Below, piece after piece: positions 1 through 5,874 of a stretch of DNA of 8,063 nt. The notes under the pieces were generated by a model, which did not search any database, was not told where the DNA came from, and saw only the letters and a program-made list of their open reading frames with translations. Position 1 is the stretch's first letter. Each line of letters opens with the position of its first letter. Made by a program: the position numbers and the translations under genes. Origin of the DNA: Anaerolineaceae bacterium (GTDB taxonomy: Bacteria > Chloroflexota > Anaerolineae > JAAYZQ01); NCBI GenBank assembly GCA_012514775.1, contig JAAYZQ010000265.1:1-8063 (forward strand), in the 5' to 3' direction.

Positions 1-10
1 CCAGTGACGT

Positions 11-71
11 GAGGGGGTGGAGGGCTCGTGGGGCCGGGCACGGCCACAAGAGGCCTCACCCCCTCGTTTTT
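11..71 (+). terminator. Probable Rho-independent terminator of an upstream gene
   Basis: Positions 11-19 (GAGGGGGTG) pair perfectly with 57-65 (CACCCCCTC), and a further three pairs (21-23 with 54-56) form if G20 is bulged. A smaller hairpin (32-36 with 41-45, loop GGCA) sits inside the large loop. Five T residues follow at 67-71. A GC-rich stem followed by a T-run is the classic intrinsic terminator layout. The gene it serves would lie before the window. It also implies that the gene starting at 139 has its own promoter between about 72 and 122, though I could not identify convincing -35 and -10 boxes there. Confidence 0.7.
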
Positions 72-80
72 GTTGTGTGT

Positions 81-122
81 AACCGCTCGTCGCACGAGCG
101 TTGTATTTGGGCACCAGGTGCC
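81..122. promoter_or_regulatory. Two consecutive dyads in the leader of the stress-protein gene
   Basis: The first dyad is CGCTCGT (84-90) and ACGAGCG (94-100) around CGC; it can extend by A-T pairs if one C is bulged. The second is GGCACC (110-115) and GGTGCC (117-122) centred on A116, and it ends directly against the Shine-Dalgarno sequence at 123-128. As RNA, the second would be a 5-bp stem with a 3-nt loop. They could be a repressor site, a small leader hairpin affecting ribosome access, or chance in GC-rich DNA. The dyads are visible in the sequence; any role is inference. Confidence 0.35.
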
Positions 123-128
123 AGGAGG
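123..128 (+). promoter_or_regulatory. Shine-Dalgarno that fixes the start at 139
   Basis: AGGAGG lies 10 nt before the ATG at 139. The open frame continues upstream to an ATG at 28, but that region is occupied by the upstream terminator hairpin and encodes nothing resembling the family. The YflT-like fold begins with the residues MKTIVRLFDD right at 139, so this site decides the start. Confidence 0.85.
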
Positions 129-138
129 AAGATCTACC

Positions 139-1863
139 ATGAAGACCATCGTCAGATTGTTTGACGACGTGTCCATCGCACGGGACGCCATCCAAGATCT
201 GGTGGCTGACGGCTTTGACCGGCAGGAGATCACTCTGATGGCTTACGACCCGTACGGCGACTATAGAAGCTACCTGGACAGGTCGGACATTCCCGGAGAC
301 ATTGGCGAGGAAACAGCGGCCGGTGCAGGCATCGGCGCCCTCGTGGGCGGGATTGGCGGCCTGCTGCTGGGACTGGGAGCACTGACCATCACGGGCATCG
401 GGCCTATCGTCGCCGCGGGCCCCATCGCGGCGGCTCTCCTGGGCGCCGGCACCGGGGCCACCGTCGGCGGCCTGGTCGGCCTGTTGATGGAAGCCGATCT
501 CGACGAGGAGCAAGCCCAGTTGTACGCCGAGGGCGTGCGCCGGGGCGGCACCCTCGTCGTGGTGAGGGCCGGCGACCGGGACGCCCAGCGTGCCGAGCTG
601 GTCCTGGAGCGGCATGGACCCGTGGACGTGCTGGAGCGCGCGGCAGGCTGGCGGGCCAGGGGCTGGACGGGCTACAAAGGCGACGACGAGCCCTATCCGC
701 CCGACGAGGTAGAGCTGGAACAGAACTTTTACACCTTTGAACCGGTCTATCGCCGGCACTATGAGCAGTCCCTGGCGGCCGGGGGCAATCCTTATTGGCA
801 CTACGAATCCGCCTACTACTATGGATATGACCTGGTCGCCCGGCGCGGCTACCACGACCGCGACTGGGAAGAGATCGAGCCCGAAGTACGGCAGGACTGG
901 GAAAGCCGGGGCCAGGGTCCATGGGATCAGTTCGGCACCGCCGTGCGCTACGCCTGGGAAGAAGCGCGCCAGGCCGTAGACATGGGAGACGAGTTGTACT
1001 ACGAAGACTATGAGGATTGGCAGCCCGAGTTCCGGGAGCATTATGACGAAAACTATGCCAATTCCGGCCGGAGCTATCTCGACTTTGACTTTGCTTACCG
1101 TTTCGGTTACGATCTAGCCCTGGACGAGCGCTACGAAGGCCAGGAATGGGACAAGTTGGAGCCCGAGGCGCGGCGCGAGTGGGAGCGGCGTGGAGGCGGT
1201 CCCTGGGACGACTTTCGGCAAGCGGTGCAGCACGCCTGGACCGAGGTGCGCGACGCCTACGACTTTGAAGATGACTATGGCTCCTTCGAAGAGGACTTCC
1301 TGCGCCATTACGAATCCAACTATGGCGCCAGCGGCTACGCCCTGGACGAATACGACACCGCCTACCGCTACGGCTACGATCTGGCCAACAGCGACCATTA
1401 CCGGAACCGTGAGTGGGACGAGATCGAGCCCGAGATACGCCGCAACTGGGAAAACCAGACGGACAGCCCCTGGGACGAGTTCAAGGGCGCCGTGCAACAC
1501 GCCTGGAACCGGGTGACCCGCGCCTTCTCCGGCGAGGAGACGCGCGAACGGACCAGTGTCATTGGCAACGGATGCCGCAGCCGGGATGCCGAGTTTCGCC
1601 GCCATTACCAGTCGGTCTATGGCAGCACCGGATATCCCTACACCCGCTACGAAACCGCCTATTACTATGGCTGCGAGCTGGCCACCGACGAGCGTTACCG
1701 GGGCCGCAGTTGGGACGAGATAGAGAGCGGTGCCCAGCGAGACTGGCAGATGCGAAGCGAGGGACCCTGGGAAGAGTTTCGAGATGCAGTCCGCCACGCC
1801 TGGCGCGAGGCAATGGGTGGCAGCGACCCGGGAGGCCGGCGCGACGATCTTTATCAGAGCTGA
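139..1863 (+). CDS. YflT-like stress protein with glycine-zipper core and four 75-aa repeats
   Basis: This is a 574-residue protein with three parts. Residues 1-40 and about 118-165 look like the two halves of the general stress protein 17M/YflT-type domain: MKTIVRLFDD, then an AGFD-like turn (DGFDRQEITLMAYD), and later the strand GGTLVVVRAGD. Between them, residues 60-117 form a glycine- and alanine-rich hydrophobic stretch with glycine-zipper spacing (GAGIGALVGGIGG, GAGTGATVGG), which may insert into or associate with membrane. Residues 203-559 hold four gapless 75-residue repeats rich in Tyr, Trp, Asp and Glu, joined by acidic linkers of 19, 14 and 24 residues. No signal peptide or catalytic motif was found. 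The only two cysteines I see are C479 and C512, in the last linker and repeat. YflT-family proteins are linked to general stress, but the biochemical role is unknown, and the repeat function is not known to me. A terminator before it suggests it heads its own transcript. Confidence 0.85.
   Translation: MKTIVRLFDDVSIARDAIQDLVADGFDRQEITLMAYDPYGDYRSYLDRSDIPGDIGEETAAGAGIGALVGGIGGLLLGLGALTITGIGPIVAAGPIAAALLGAGTGATVGGLVGLLMEADLDEEQAQLYAEGVRRGGTLVVVRAGDRDAQRAELVLERHGPVDVLERAAGWRARGWTGYKGDDEPYPPDEVELEQNFYTFEPVYRRHYEQSLAAGGNPYWHYESAYYYGYDLVARRGYHDRDWEEIEPEVRQDWESRGQGPWDQFGTAVRYAWEEARQAVDMGDELYYEDYEDWQPEFREHYDENYANSGRSYLDFDFAYRFGYDLALDERYEGQEWDKLEPEARREWERRGGGPWDDFRQAVQHAWTEVRDAYDFEDDYGSFEEDFLRHYESNYGASGYALDEYDTAYRYGYDLANSDHYRNREWDEIEPEIRRNWENQTDSPWDEFKGAVQHAWNRVTRAFSGEETRERTSVIGNGCRSRDAEFRRHYQSVYGSTGYPYTRYETAYYYGCELATDERYRGRSWDEIESGAQRDWQMRSEGPWEEFRDAVRHAWREAMGGSDPGGRRDDLYQS
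313..489 (+). other. Glycine-zipper hydrophobic segment within the stress protein
   Basis: This encodes residues 59-117, a run almost free of charge and dominated by Gly, Ala, Leu, Ile and Val. It contains repeated GxxxG-like spacing (for example GALVGGIGG and GAGTGATVGG) with a GIGPIVAAGP turn in the middle. The pattern fits two closely packed helices forming a hairpin, as in other glycine-zipper proteins. Membrane insertion is inference. Confidence 0.65.
745..1815 (+). repeat. Four tandem 75-residue protein repeats
   Basis: Repeat units are encoded at 745-969, 1027-1251, 1294-1518 and 1591-1815 (residues 203-277, 297-371, 386-460, 485-559). They align without any gap. From the His of the HY motif to the Trp of the final AW motif the distance is exactly 66 residues in all four. 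I count 18 columns identical in every unit: His5, Tyr6, Gly14, Ala23, Tyr24, Gly27, Leu30, Tyr36, Trp41, Glu45, Trp52, Pro59, Trp60, Phe63, Ala66, Val67, Ala70 and Trp71. Shared motifs are RHY, AYxYGYDLA, WDEIEPE, PWDEF and AVxHAW. Codons differ between units, so the duplication is old and kept by selection on the protein. Unit 4 is the most degenerate (YGC for YGY, ESG for EPE). Confidence 0.93.
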
Positions 1864-1894
1864 CCTCAGAGGGATCCTGTTCAACGAGTTCCTC

Positions 1895-1936
1895 GACGGC
1901 CGGCTGGCCGGGCATTTGCAGGTCCGGCCGGCCGTC
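1895..1936 (+). promoter_or_regulatory. Strong intergenic hairpin without a T-run
   Basis: GACGGCCGGC (1895-1904) is perfectly complementary to GCCGGCCGTC (1927-1936). A G-U pair and two G-C pairs extend the stem inward to 13 bp around a 16-nt loop. It lies 32 nt after the stop of the stress-protein gene and about 30 nt before the rhomboid Shine-Dalgarno. No T-run follows, so it is not a standard intrinsic terminator. It could protect the 3' end of the upstream message, act with Rho, or attenuate read-through into the rhomboid gene. Confidence 0.55.
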
Positions 1937-1966
1937 CCTGTACGTGAATGGCACGGCAGTGCTACA

Positions 1967-1972
1967 AGGAGG
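1967..1972 (+). promoter_or_regulatory. Shine-Dalgarno that fixes the rhomboid start at 1978
   Basis: AGGAGG, within AAGGAGGT, ends 5 nt before the ATG at 1978. An in-frame ATG at 1948 would place this site inside the coding sequence and would add ten residues untypical of the family, so 1978 is preferred. Confidence 0.85.
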
Positions 1973-1977
1973 TTGGG

Positions 1978-2655
1978 ATGATTCCAGTAGGCGATTCCGA
2001 CGTACGCGGCGCCAGCGTGCCCATCGTGAGCTGGGCGTTTATCGCGCTGAACGCTCTCGTCTTTGTCTACCAGTTGACCCTGGGCGAGAGCGGGTTGCAG
2101 CAGTTCTTCATGCAGTTCGGCGTCGTCCCTTCCGAGATCCAGGAGGGCGACAACCTGCTTTCCTTGCTGACCTCGATGTTCATGCACGGTGGCTGGGCCC
2201 ATATCCTGGGCAACATGGCCTTCCTGTTCGTCTTTGGCGACAACATCGAGGCCGTCATGGGAAAGGTCCTCTACACCGTCTTTTACCTGGCCGGAGGCCT
2301 GGCGGCCTCCTTTGCCCACATCCTGTTTAACCTGGGCAGCGATATCCCCAGCATTGGCGCTTCGGGGGCCATTGCCGCTGTCATGGGGGCCTACGTCGTC
2401 ATGTTCCCGGGCTCCCGGGTCAGGATGCTGATCTTTCTCGGGTTCAGGGCCGGCATTACCCAGGTCAGCGCCCTCGTCTTTCTCGGCATCTGGTTCGTGA
2501 CCCAGTTGTTGAGCGGCGTGGCCAGCCTCGGCGCCACCTCGGCCCAGACCAGCGGTGTGGCCTTCTGGGCCCACATCGGCGGCTTTGTCTTCGGGCTCAT
2601 CGTCGGCGTTCTGTTCCGCAGCCGGGCCCAGCAGATGGGCCTGGAGCATGCCTAG
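1978..2655 (+). CDS. Rhomboid family intramembrane serine protease
   Basis: This 225-residue polytopic protein cleaves transmembrane substrates within the membrane. The N-terminus MIPVGDSDVR followed by PIVSWAFIALNALVFVYQL is typical of short bacterial rhomboids. The catalytic dyad is visible: Ser129 in the GASG motif at the start of a helix, and His199 in AHIGG of the last helix. The HGGWAHILGN segment (70-79) carries the conserved His75 and Asn79 that support the oxyanion hole. Hydrophobic segments lie at about 13-34, 62-87, 95-117, 128-143, 158-183 and 196-213, matching the six-helix core without extra domains. All key residues are present, so the enzyme should be active. It is followed 56 nt later by the YihY-family gene with no terminator between, so the two are probably co-transcribed. 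Its substrate is unknown; no neighbour is an obvious one. Confidence 0.95.
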   Translation: MIPVGDSDVRGASVPIVSWAFIALNALVFVYQLTLGESGLQQFFMQFGVVPSEIQEGDNLLSLLTSMFMHGGWAHILGNMAFLFVFGDNIEAVMGKVLYTVFYLAGGLAASFAHILFNLGSDIPSIGASGAIAAVMGAYVVMFPGSRVRMLIFLGFRAGITQVSALVFLGIWFVTQLLSGVASLGATSAQTSGVAFWAHIGGFVFGLIVGVLFRSRAQQMGLEHA

Positions 2656-2697
2656 GCCAAGACCAGGCGACTCCCGGGCCTCTCCGCATCTGAACCA

Positions 2698-2703
2698 AGG
2701 AGG
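2698..2703 (+). promoter_or_regulatory. Shine-Dalgarno for a GTG start
   Basis: AGGAGG lies 8 nt before the GTG at 2712. It supports GTG as the initiation codon, and the downstream protein begins with the amphipathic LKKIWALLKETFEEW helix expected at the N-terminus of YihY-family members. Confidence 0.8.
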
Positions 2704-2711
2704 AGATATTC

Positions 2712-3851
2712 GTGCTCAAGAAAATATGGGCCCTGCTCAAAGAGACGTTTGAGGAGTGGAAAGAGGACAAGGTATCCCGGCTGGCGGCCGCCCTTAGCTA
2801 CTATACCATCTTTTCGCTGCCCGGCCTGCTCCTGATCATCGTGGCCGTTGCGGGCTTTTTCCTGGGACGGCAGTCCGTGCGCGAGGACCTCATGAGCCAG
2901 GTGGCCTCGGTGGTCGGCGAGCAAGGGGCGCAGGCCATCGGCACCATGCTGTCCAACGCCGGCTGGGACCAGGATGCCGGGATCGTGGCCGTGGCTATAG
3001 GTATCGTGACCGTGATCGTGGCGGCCACCGGAGCCTTTACCCAATTGCAAGAGGCCCTCAACACCGTCTGGGACGTGGCGCCGGCTCCCGGCGCGGGGGT
3101 CCTGCAAACCGTGCGCAAGCGCGCCCTGTCCTTTTCCCTCATCCTGGGCATCGCCTTCCTGTTGCTGGTTTCCCTGGTCATCAGCGCCGCTCTTTCGGGC
3201 CTGGGGAATTTCCTGGAGAGCCTGTTCCCCGGTGCCGCGTGGCTGATACAGATTTTAAACGTCGTCATTTCCTTCGCGGTCATTACCCTGCTTTTTGCCC
3301 TGATGTACAAGTACCTGCCCGACGCCGAGATTGCCTGGAAGGACGTGTTCATCGGCGCGGCGATCACCACGTTGCTCTTTACCATCGGCAAGTTTGTCCT
3401 CGGCTTGTACCTGGGCAGGAGCGGCGCGACGTCGGCCTATGGCGCGGCCGGTTCCCTGGTGTTGATCCTGCTGTGGATCTATTACTCGGCCCAGATCTTT
3501 TTGTTCGGGGCCGAGTTCACACAGGTCTACGCCCGGAGGCATGGCTCGCGCGTGGTGCCCGACGAGGGCGCCGTGCGGGTGACAGAGGGGCAGCGCATTC
3601 CGGAGGGTAGGCCCAGCCGGGAGACGGTGCAGGAGCCTGCCCGGTCCAGGCAGGGTGCGGGTGCCCTGTTGGCAACCCCCCAGGCCAGGGTCGAGGAGGG
3701 TTTCCTGGTGCAGGAAGCGCCACTGGCCCTGCCGCCCCCGCCGCGGAGCGGGCTCATGCAGGGGCTGCGCCGTGTCATGCCGGCCGCGCTCCTCTTTGCC
3801 GGGGGGCTGTTGCTTGGCTTTGTCCTGAGCCCCACCGTGCCGGAAGAATAG
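2712..3851 (+). CDS. YihY/BrkB family inner-membrane protein with C-terminal extension
   Basis: This 379-residue membrane protein starts with GTG. The family signature is clear: an amphipathic N-terminal helix, KVSRLAAALSYYTIFSLPGLL (20-40), ATGAFTQLQEALNTVWDV (105-122), the MYKYLPDAEIAWKDVFIGA region (198-216) and the LWIYYSAQIFLFGAEFTQVYA segment (254-274). Six hydrophobic segments lie near 33-52, 90-107, 140-161, 178-199, 211-234 and 246-268. Members were once called ribonuclease BN, a misassignment; the true role (transport or envelope function) remains unsettled. Unlike minimal members, a linker rich in Arg, Glu and Pro (about 276-350, with a run of four prolines at 341-344) leads to a seventh hydrophobic segment at about 356-374. 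It is the last gene of the first group and is followed by an intrinsic terminator. Confidence 0.93.
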   Translation: MLKKIWALLKETFEEWKEDKVSRLAAALSYYTIFSLPGLLLIIVAVAGFFLGRQSVREDLMSQVASVVGEQGAQAIGTMLSNAGWDQDAGIVAVAIGIVTVIVAATGAFTQLQEALNTVWDVAPAPGAGVLQTVRKRALSFSLILGIAFLLLVSLVISAALSGLGNFLESLFPGAAWLIQILNVVISFAVITLLFALMYKYLPDAEIAWKDVFIGAAITTLLFTIGKFVLGLYLGRSGATSAYGAAGSLVLILLWIYYSAQIFLFGAEFTQVYARRHGSRVVPDEGAVRVTEGQRIPEGRPSRETVQEPARSRQGAGALLATPQARVEEGFLVQEAPLALPPPPRSGLMQGLRRVMPAALLFAGGLLLGFVLSPTVPEE

Positions 3852-3886
3852 CCCCCCTTCTCCTCCCGCCCGCGCCCGGGCCCTCG

Positions 3887-3927
3887 GGCAGCCCATCCCC
3901 CACCACAAGGTGGGGGATTTTGCTGCC
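3887..3927 (+). terminator. Rho-independent terminator after the YihY-family gene
   Basis: ATCCCCCACC (3895-3904) pairs perfectly with GGTGGGGGAT (3909-3918) around an ACAA loop, giving a 10-bp stem, with TTTT at 3918-3921. An outer stem, GGCAGC (3887-3892) with GCTGCC (3922-3927), can close around it with small internal loops. It separates the first gene group from the promoter at 3934. Confidence 0.85.
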
Positions 3928-3933
3928 GGTCGT

Positions 3934-3962
3934 TTGACGCACCCCGGATAAGATGCTATAAT
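3934..3962 (+). promoter_or_regulatory. Near-consensus sigma70-type promoter with extended -10
   Basis: The -35 box is TTGACG (3934-3939, five of six consensus bases). The -10 box is a perfect TATAAT (3957-3962), the spacer is exactly 17 bp, and a TG at 3954-3955 makes an extended -10. Transcription should start near 3968-3970, giving a leader of about 28 nt with AAGGAG at 3980-3985 before the ATG at 3997. It should drive the glycan operon strongly and constitutively; no operator-like dyad is evident on it. Confidence 0.85.
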
Positions 3963-3996
3963 CCCCTGGCACACGAGCCAAGGAGACTGCGGAGTC

Positions 3997-4749
3997 ATGG
4001 CAGAGCAAAGAAGGCAACCCAGGCCCAGCATCTCTGTCTTTTTTCCGGCATACAACGACGGGGGGACCATACCGAGCATGGTTTTGACGGCCCTTATGGC
4101 CCTGCGAGAAGTGGCCGACGATTACGAGATTCTGGTCATCAACGACGGCAGCGCCGATTACACGGCGGCCGTCCTGGACGAGTTGGCCTCGCGCTACCCC
4201 GAGCTGCGCGTTATTCACCACGAGAGAAACACGGGCTATGGCGGAGCCCTGCGCAGCGGTTTTTCCCACGCCACCAAGGAGCTGATATTCTACACCGACG
4301 GCGACGCCCAGTACGACCCGCGGGAGCTGGAGCGGCTGGTTGCCGCCTGGCACGACGGCGTCGACCTGGTGAACGGCTACAAGATCAGCCGCTCGGACCC
4401 CCTGCACCGCGTGGTGATCGGGCGGCTCTACCACTGGACGGTCAAGCTGGCGTTTGGCCTGCGCCTGCGAGACGTGGATTGTGACTTTCGCCTCATGCGG
4501 CGCAGTATCTTTGACCGCGTGCACCTGGAGTCGGACTCGGGCGTCATCTGCGTGGAGCTGATGAAAAAGGTCCAGGACGCCGGCTATCGCATCGCCGAGG
4601 TGCCGGTGCACCACTATCACCGCGCCTATGGCAAGAGCCAGTTCTTTAACTTCCGGCGCGTCTGGCGCACCGGAAAACAACTCTGGGGCCTGTGGTGGGC
4701 GTTGCGCTGGCCGCAGCTCGTAGGGCTGGGAGGGCAGAATGCTGCCTGA
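3997..4749 (+). CDS. GT2 family glycosyltransferase, polyprenyl-phosphate sugar synthase-like
   Basis: This 250-residue GT-A fold enzyme transfers a sugar from a nucleotide donor, by family resemblance probably to polyprenyl phosphate. Visible motifs are FFPAYNDGGTI (15-25), VINDGSADYT (47-56) with the donor-binding Asp, HERNTGYGGALRSGF (75-89), and the metal-binding TDGDAQYDPREL (100-111). Later come VDCDFRLMRRSIFD (160-173) and EVPVHHYHRAYGKSQFF (201-217), both typical of dolichol/undecaprenyl-phosphate mannosyl- or glucosyl-transferase-like GT2 proteins. There is no signal peptide and no clear C-terminal membrane pair; only a Trp-rich tail (VWRTGKQLWGLWWALRW) that may lie on the membrane surface. 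It is the first gene after the promoter at 3934-3962 and overlaps the next by 11 nt. The donor sugar cannot be read from sequence. Confidence 0.92.
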   Translation: MAEQRRQPRPSISVFFPAYNDGGTIPSMVLTALMALREVADDYEILVINDGSADYTAAVLDELASRYPELRVIHHERNTGYGGALRSGFSHATKELIFYTDGDAQYDPRELERLVAAWHDGVDLVNGYKISRSDPLHRVVIGRLYHWTVKLAFGLRLRDVDCDFRLMRRSIFDRVHLESDSGVICVELMKKVQDAGYRIAEVPVHHYHRAYGKSQFFNFRRVWRTGKQLWGLWWALRWPQLVGLGGQNAA

Positions 4750-5791
4750 CCCTGGCCTGGAGCCCCCCTACCTGGAATCATTCCAGGGCAAGAAGGTGCT
4801 GATCACCGGCGGCCTGGGGTTCATCGGCTCGAACCTGGCCCACCGGCTGCTGTCGCTGGGAGCAAAGGTCCTCATCGTCGATTCGCTCATCCCGCAATAC
4901 GGCGGCAACCCGTTCAACGTCGCGGGGATCGAGGACCAGGTGCGCATCAACATCGCCGACGTGCGCGACCGCTCGAGCATGGACTGCCTGGTGCAGGGCC
5001 AGGACTATCTCTTTAACCTGGCCGGCCAGGTCAGCCACATGGACAGCATGACCGATCCCTTCACCGACCTGGAGATCAACTGCCGGAGCCAGTTGTCCAT
5101 CCTGGAGTCGTGCCGCTACAATAACCCGGACGTCAAGGTCATCTTTGCCAGCACGCGCCAGATCTATGGCGTGGCCGACTACTTGCCCGTAGACGAGCGC
5201 CACCTGCTGCATCCCACCGACGTCAACGGCATCAACAAGATGGCCGGCGAGTGGTACCACATTGTCTACAACAACGTCTATGGTATCCGCGCCACCTCGC
5301 TGCGCCTGACCAACACCTTTGGGCCGCGGATGCGGGTATGCGATGCCCGCCAGACCTTCCTGGGCTACTGGTTCCGCATCGTGCTCGAGGGGGGCGAGCT
5401 GTGCATCTATGGCGACGGCCGCCAGGTACGCGACTTTACCTACGTAGACGACGCCGTCGATGCCCTGTTGCGTGCGGCGGTCGACGACCAGGCCAACGGC
5501 GAGGTGTACAACCTGGGGGCCGACGAGCCCATCAACCTGCTGAACCTGGCGCAACTCCTGGTGCGCCTGGCAGGCAGCGGGAGCTGCCGGCTGGTACCCT
5601 GGCCCTCCGACCGCAAGCGCATCGACATCGGAGACTATTACGGAGACTATCGCAAGATCCGCAGCAAGCTAGGCTGGTGCCCCCGCGTCTCGCTGGAGGA
5701 GGGGCTCCGCCGGACGCTGGACTATTACCGGCAGTATGGCGATCATTACTGGAACGAGTGCCCTGGCCCACCCGGCCGGGCGGTGACTTGA
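4739..5791 (+). CDS. NAD-dependent epimerase/dehydratase (extended SDR), nucleotide-sugar enzyme
   Basis: This 350-residue Rossmann-fold protein has the NAD(P)-binding motif TGGLGFIGSN (23-32), a strand-end acid VDSL (47-50), NLAGQVSH (93-100), FASTRQIYG (136-144) and the RDFTYVDDAVDALL motif (231-244) of sugar-nucleotide epimerases and dehydratases. The usual active site is Tyr-x-x-x-Lys. Here the sequence is DVNGINKMAGEWY, so Lys167 is present but Asn163 sits where the Tyr is expected. I recall this NGINK form from a distinct clade of bacterial SDRs but cannot verify it here. The reaction is therefore uncertain: epimerisation, dehydration or decarboxylation of a nucleotide sugar. The start overlaps the previous stop (ATG 4739, stop 4747-4749), with GGGAGGG at 4728-4734, implying translational coupling. 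Its neighbours point to amino-sugar or glycan synthesis. Confidence 0.92.
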   Translation: MLPDPGLEPPYLESFQGKKVLITGGLGFIGSNLAHRLLSLGAKVLIVDSLIPQYGGNPFNVAGIEDQVRINIADVRDRSSMDCLVQGQDYLFNLAGQVSHMDSMTDPFTDLEINCRSQLSILESCRYNNPDVKVIFASTRQIYGVADYLPVDERHLLHPTDVNGINKMAGEWYHIVYNNVYGIRATSLRLTNTFGPRMRVCDARQTFLGYWFRIVLEGGELCIYGDGRQVRDFTYVDDAVDALLRAAVDDQANGEVYNLGADEPINLLNLAQLLVRLAGSGSCRLVPWPSDRKRIDIGDYYGDYRKIRSKLGWCPRVSLEEGLRRTLDYYRQYGDHYWNECPGPPGRAVT

Positions 5792-5874
5792 GTGAACGGG
5801 AGCCCGGGCGCCGAGAGCCCGGACCGGCGCCGACGGCAGCGCACGTTCGATAGGGTTCAGGTGTGAGGGATACC
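5792..5874 (+). other. Short intergenic gap inside the glycan operon
   Basis: These 83 nt between the SDR and aminotransferase genes hold a 6-bp hairpin (CCGGGC 5804-5809 with GCCCGG 5817-5822) but no T-run and no recognisable promoter. Transcription probably reads through. A 24-codon GTG frame (5792-5866) is present but has no Shine-Dalgarno or family resemblance, so it is not called. Confidence 0.5.

Noticed and set aside
70..106. Promoter for the stress gene (TTGTTG near 70-75, TTGTAT near 101-106)
   Set aside because: The matches are weak and the spacing does not fit a standard sigma70 promoter, so no promoter was called.
28..138. N-terminal extension of the stress-protein gene to an ATG at 28
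   Set aside because: It overlaps the upstream terminator hairpin and lacks a fitting ribosome site; AGGAGG at 123-128 and the family-like N-terminus support 139.
1948..1977. Earlier ATG for the rhomboid gene
   Set aside because: The Shine-Dalgarno at 1967-1972 would lie inside the gene, and the typical rhomboid N-terminus begins at 1978.
1413..2330. 305-codon + strand frame bridging the stress and rhomboid genes
   Set aside because: It is out of frame with both well-supported genes; its translation is Arg-rich shadow sequence without domain features.
1114..2649. 511-codon open frame on the - strand
   Set aside because: It is antisense to the stress-protein repeats and the rhomboid gene, resembles no family I know, and long antisense frames are expected opposite GC-rich coding DNA.
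3255..5554. Several long - strand frames opposite the YihY, GT2 and SDR genes
   Set aside because: All lie antisense to clear coding genes with catalytic motifs and show no recognisable domains.
5804..5822. Hairpin after the SDR gene as a terminator
   Set aside because: The stem is only 6 bp and no T-run follows; the operon most likely continues through it.
5792..5866. 24-codon GTG frame between the SDR and aminotransferase genes
   Set aside because: No ribosome site, Arg-rich composition typical of non-coding GC-rich DNA, and no family resemblance.
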